This document shows positions 60,111-64,000 of a stretch of DNA of 64,000 bases, one piece after another. This stretch comes from Pyxicephalus adspersus (lineage: Eukaryota; Chordata; Amphibia; Anura; Pyxicephalidae). The notes under the pieces are model-generated. The model had not been told where the DNA came from. It ran no database searches and worked only from the letters and a program-made list of their open reading frames with translations. How positions within the stretch are numbered: the first letter of the stretch is position 1; every line of letters starts with the position of its first letter. The stretch covers positions 25,645,158 to 25,709,157 of the forward strand of contig NC_092866.1 in assembly GCF_032062135.1 (NCBI RefSeq), given 5' to 3'. Both the position numbers and the translations under genes were made by a program.

Positions 60111-60689
60111 ATATGATAAGAAAATGTTTAAATAAATAAAAAGAAACGTGTTTTGGTTTTTGTTTGGCTCCACATTTATCCAATTGGGAGGAGGGGTTTT
60201 CCCAATTCTTTTTATGAAACTTCTAAGCACGAGTCAAAAAAATTCTTACCTTAAGACAGGTGTTGTTTCTTTCTAAGACTAGCATTTCTAGTACGGTATT
60301 TTAGTATTTCTAGGGTTGAGGTATTAATTGGTTTTGGGACCTTTTGTTATTAAGGCCTGTAACTCCCAGTGTGCATTATCTCAGTGTGCTGCTTCTAAAT
60401 ATGACAATGTTAAAGAGGAAGGGTATTTATAATCAACTTATTTTCAGTGTCAACTTTTGTTTCTGACTTGTCCAATTGGGCTTGTATTTCTTCTATTGAT
60501 TTGAAATTTGTTTCTATCTGTTCTATCCTGGTGTTTATGTCAGAAGCATTCCTGTTGAAGCCGGCTCAACTCAAAGGTTTTCTGTGGAATCTAATGTTGC
60601 AAATTCAATATACTTTTTGGAATTTGGAATAAAGAAACTATAAATCAAGCTCAACTTGAAGTGAGTAAAGACAAAAACTCTTAGGAATA
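60111..60689. other. Unannotated sequence
   Basis: No supportable gene or repeat. Confidence 0.4.
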
Positions 60690-61910
60690 AAAATTATTCG
60701 GAATAGGTCATTGTACATCATTAGTTCACCAGATCTTTCATTGTGAAATTTGCAGAAGAGATGTAGCCATCCTCATCAATAAAAATCAGTCTTTGGTTAT
60801 CCAAAAAACTGATAGAATGATCTCACTCCAACTGCAAGGCAAGCCATGTATTGTTACAATGATACAGGTTTCTGCTCCAACAACTGATGTTGATGAAGAG
60901 AAAGTTAATGTTTTATGATGATCTGCAGCATCTTTTGGACATAACCCCAAAAATATATTACATACATCATTGGTAATCTGAAATACTAACAGCCAAGTTT
61001 ACAGACTAGTGGAATTCTGCCAAGATAACGTATTAATATTAGCAAACCACCTCACCCAACAGTACAAGAGAAGATACAAACATCACCAGATAGTCAATAC
61101 TATAATCAGGTTACAATTGATTACATACCTCTCAGACAGGTTTCTAACGTAATTGCTAAAACAAGACCTGTGGCCACTCTTAGTACAGAACAACAGAATG
61201 TCATTGAAAAGGTTGGAATGAAGTTAAAAGAAACAGAAAAAAACAATCAGACATATTACATAATAACTTCTAACATAAAAATATCTCATATTATTTCTCG
61301 GGACAGGTAAATAAAAAAATTACCAGATTATCTGATGCATAAAATGCCTAGAACTATGGACATGATGCCATTTTGAAAAAAAAGTAGTTAATATTTTAAA
61401 GAGAAAGAAAGCTAAGGTGGTAGAATGCCTTTCTAATGTAGCTTTAAATATTTCTGAGAAAAGTGAAAGTAAATATAGACAAATATTTGCACAGCTGAGT
61501 CCAGTGAATAGCACACTGAGACAAGGAGGCATACCTAAAGCAGCAGTACAAGGTAGTGTAAGACATCATGGGAAAGACAAAAATCTATTTAAGGCTATTT
61601 GAAATATTTAGGGAATCTTCCTTGCAAAAACTGGAACGATAAAATATAGGATGGAAGGGGCCTGACAGAAGCAGAAGAAAAGGTAGTAAGAATATACAAG
61701 GCAATTCTACAAGAAATATCAAAAAAGTACTGAAACCTGTGATATAGCCATTAAACAAGAACCAGACTGTCTTGCTAAAAACAAAGCATCAATAATTAAA
61801 TAAATCCCAGCTGAATTTGTTAAAACCCTATATGTTCATGCTGTTGGTCTGCTGTTAGCAGTTTGCAAGCAAATGTGGAAACATGAGAGTGGCTGCAGTT
61901 GCCCCAGTTG
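60690..61910 (+). pseudogene. RTE-type LINE, endonuclease and N-terminal RT
   Basis: The readable protein begins RDVAILINKNQSLVIQKTDR and continues LQLQGKPCIVTMIQVSAPTT then DVDEEKVNVL, matching the endonuclease of RTE/BovB-type LINEs (also mis-annotated as craniofacial development protein 2). LVEFCQDNVLILANHLTQQY and a NQ..IDYI-like phrase follow. After about 400 bp the RT entry segment appears (LTEAEEKVVRIYKAIL), then NKAS...IPAEFVKTLYVHAV and CKQMWKH. Several stops and small deletions make it defunct. No RT catalytic box is left before the sequence becomes unrecognisable. Confidence 0.8.
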
Positions 61911-61977
61911 CAGTTTCCATTTCAACACCGGAAAGGGTAATTCCAGACTTATCCAGACATTCTACATGCTAGCATGA

Positions 61978-62020
<43 letters not shown>

Positions 62021-63859
62021 AAAAACCATCAAACTAGTAATAAAAAAAGATAGAGGTAACAGGGATGAAAAAATTACATCAGCTGAATAATGGACAAAGC
62101 AAGGGAGTTCCAAAAATGTCTACTTTATTGCTTCTATTGATTACTCTTTGACTGTGTGGGTCCTAACACATTCTGGCAAACAGTAATAGCAAATCATGTA
62201 ATTTTTCTTTTGAGTAACCTCTCTGCAAGCCACAAAAAACAAAAATTAAAAAACTGGTTTATAATCTAAAGGAGAGCAACAAGGCTATATTATTACCATG
62301 CCAAACTAACCTATACAAATATCACATAATATATGGACTAAAAAAAATGAAAAAATACCACATAAACAGGAAAAAGAAAAGTCTTTTTCACAGGACAAAA
62401 GTCAGATTTACAAAAAAGACCATGTGGAATGTTACAGTGGAATATTGAGTGCTTTCACCATCACCACCCAAGGATGTACACAGCAAAATTACAAAACGGA
62501 GACCCTTAAATAAAGCGTGCAGAGAGCATTCAGTGAGGGACTGTACACTTTTACACTCACCTTCAAGTATTTACTATATTTTTCATGAACACCCTGAAGC
62601 TCAGTAAAAGTACCCCAATATTTGTTCAGCTAGTACACCTGAGTAAACTTCTGTATCCAAACTAAAGATAAATCCAGCCTAGTTGGCTTGGAAAAGGTAA
62701 GTCTTTGAATTGATTGAAAGGTAGGAATTTGAATTGAAATGTTTTTTTTATGATCAGATTAGATGGTAATTGAATAATTACCCCTTCAGCAGGTAGTGTC
62801 TTTCTTCCAGGGAATGTTTTGTGAAAAACTGTTTGCATTCTTCAGTGAGGTTGTTCTTCCTCTCTGGGAAAACATTTTTGCAAATAAGAAATACCAAAAG
62901 TTGCAGCTTACTAGAGGTACATAACTGCACTGACACTAACCATTGCAGAAGCATTTTCTTCAAGGAAGAAAGAGTGAAACGTCAACTTTTTTTTAACTCA
63001 TGAAATACCATATGAAAGAAAAGACTTTAGTTTCCTGCTTTCCCGATGACTGAAAAGGTTTTGTCAAATAGTGCCGAGTAGCCAGTAACAAGTAGAAGAA
63101 ACAGATTACAGAAAGAATTTTACTAAAATTCTGGATATGCTAAACTACAAAAAATATGAACATGTCTATCCTGAGTTATCTTTTGTTTAGTGATATGGAT
63201 CCTGAGCAAAAATGCATGTGGAGGGGTTTTCCTAATGGGTATTGTGGGGTAGAAGCTGCTTTTGGGAGATCTCTTAAGAAGTAAAGGCTTTGCTTTATTT
63301 CATTTTGGGGGGTGCCTGAGGATGGGGGGCATTTTGATGGGGTTGAGATTGCATGGGATAAGAGTGATTTCTGAGAGTGATTTTTTCCTGTTAGGGGGTT
63401 TTACTGATGTTTGCTCATAGAAGATTTTGATGAGTGTCAGTGGTTTACTCCTGGTTAAGAGGGAAGGGAGGTAGCTTACGACAAATGAGAGTTTGTGCCC
63501 TTTGGGGATTTTTTCTTGTGTGGGGATCTTCTCAGGGCCAAGGTTTAATCTTTTTTTAATCTAACCTGTTGTTCAATTTTAACTATTTTTTTAAATTATG
63601 ACCTCCAAAGTTGTTAAAGGTGGGAAGATGAAATTTGGGGTACTGCTAGCTATGAGGGTCCCCTGTATACCCTGAAAACCTCAAGTCGGTATGACATACT
63701 GTTTAGGAGATATGGGGGTTTGTACTGAGAGAGTTGTAAGGCTGCAGTCGTTGACACGCTGCATTCATACACAAACACAGCTGTCAAACTTTCCTGATGA
63801 TGAAGTCATTGTACACGCCCATTTGTACTTTCCCTTAGAGAAAATTTATTTCACAGGCA
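61911..63859. other. Unannotated sequence with (TA)n at 61981-62018
   Basis: A (TA)n microsatellite of about 18 units lies at 61981-62018. The G/T-rich stretch 63220-63560 stands out in composition but I recognise nothing in it. No transporter exon seen on the minus strand. Confidence 0.45.
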
Positions 63860-64000
63860 GACTTTTTCGTTAGAACACCGGAAGGCGAATCCCCCTCCTC
63901 CGCAGTGTCTACAGGGATTTGCTGGCGGCGGCCGAAGGGTGCCACAACAAGGAGGCTAAAGAGCCGCGAGTTGACGACCCTTGCCATAGACTATCCTTAG
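63860..64000. mobile_element. hAT-like MITE end (partial, at window edge)
   Basis: The GC-rich stretch runs through ggcgaatccccctcctccgc and gctggcggcggccgaagggt to gagccgcgagttgacgaccc(ttg), the typical right end of hAT-type elements (complement caagggtcgtcaactcgcgg). The left end was not located. Confidence 0.5.

Noticed and set aside
60750..61220. Host craniofacial development protein 2-like gene
   Set aside because: That database name is commonly given to RTE-type LINE endonucleases; RT-type sequence follows and the frame is broken.

Overview
The window is vertebrate nuclear DNA, most likely from a frog (anuran, probably neobatrachian). It is AT-rich, has intron-split genes with GT/AG borders, and is crowded with decayed repeats: CR1, L1/Tx1-like and RTE LINEs, Tc1 and mariner transposons, hAT-type and TTAA-flanked MITEs, and a tRNA-like SINE. 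The Tc1 copy and the TTAAAG-ended MITEs look like families common in amphibians and fish. There are no operons, bacterial genes, CRISPR arrays or viral genes. The species call is an inference from repeat content.

The one host gene I can identify with confidence is the 3' part of a noradrenaline/adrenaline transporter gene, SLC6A2 (NET), on the minus strand between 34043 and 55016. Five coding exons are readable: 54949-55016 (cut by an assembly gap), 46816-46916, 41101-41268, 37734-37805 and the terminal 34043-34066, which ends LQHWLTI-stop. Their reading phases join cleanly. Three coding blocks expected between 46916 and 54949 are not visible; the 829-base run of N at 53195-54023 lies there and is the likely explanation. 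The 5' exons lie beyond the window's right end or in gaps.

Region by region: 1-5000 holds a TTAA MITE, a minus-strand L1 RT fragment, a CR1 fragment and a second MITE. At 5739-5879 (minus) is an unidentified exon-like segment. 6784-7199 is a CpG-rich palindromic MITE and 9345-10325 a large fold-back. 13929-14762 holds a truncated Tc1, a MITE and a SINE. 16690-18786 holds a microsatellite with an insertion, a hAT MITE with an exact 8-bp target duplication and a TTAAAG-ended MITE. 24727-27220 is the best preserved retrotransposon: a CR1 with a zinc-finger-like and SGNH-esterase ORF1 joined by internal deletion to the reverse transcriptase. 29630-31720 is an L1-like element split by a MITE. 34000-55000 is the transporter gene, its introns carrying mariner, CR1, fold-back, Tigger-like and L1-like remnants. 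56945-58010 is CR1 endonuclease/RT and 60690-61910 an RTE-type LINE.

Apart from the transporter, most recognisable coding sequence is defunct mobile-element remnants. I found no convincing undescribed functional system. The observations most worth follow-up are the hidden transporter exons, the exon-like block at 5739-5879, and a recurrent CTGAWGAAG-hairpin-GAAA motif that resembles a hammerhead ribozyme core.
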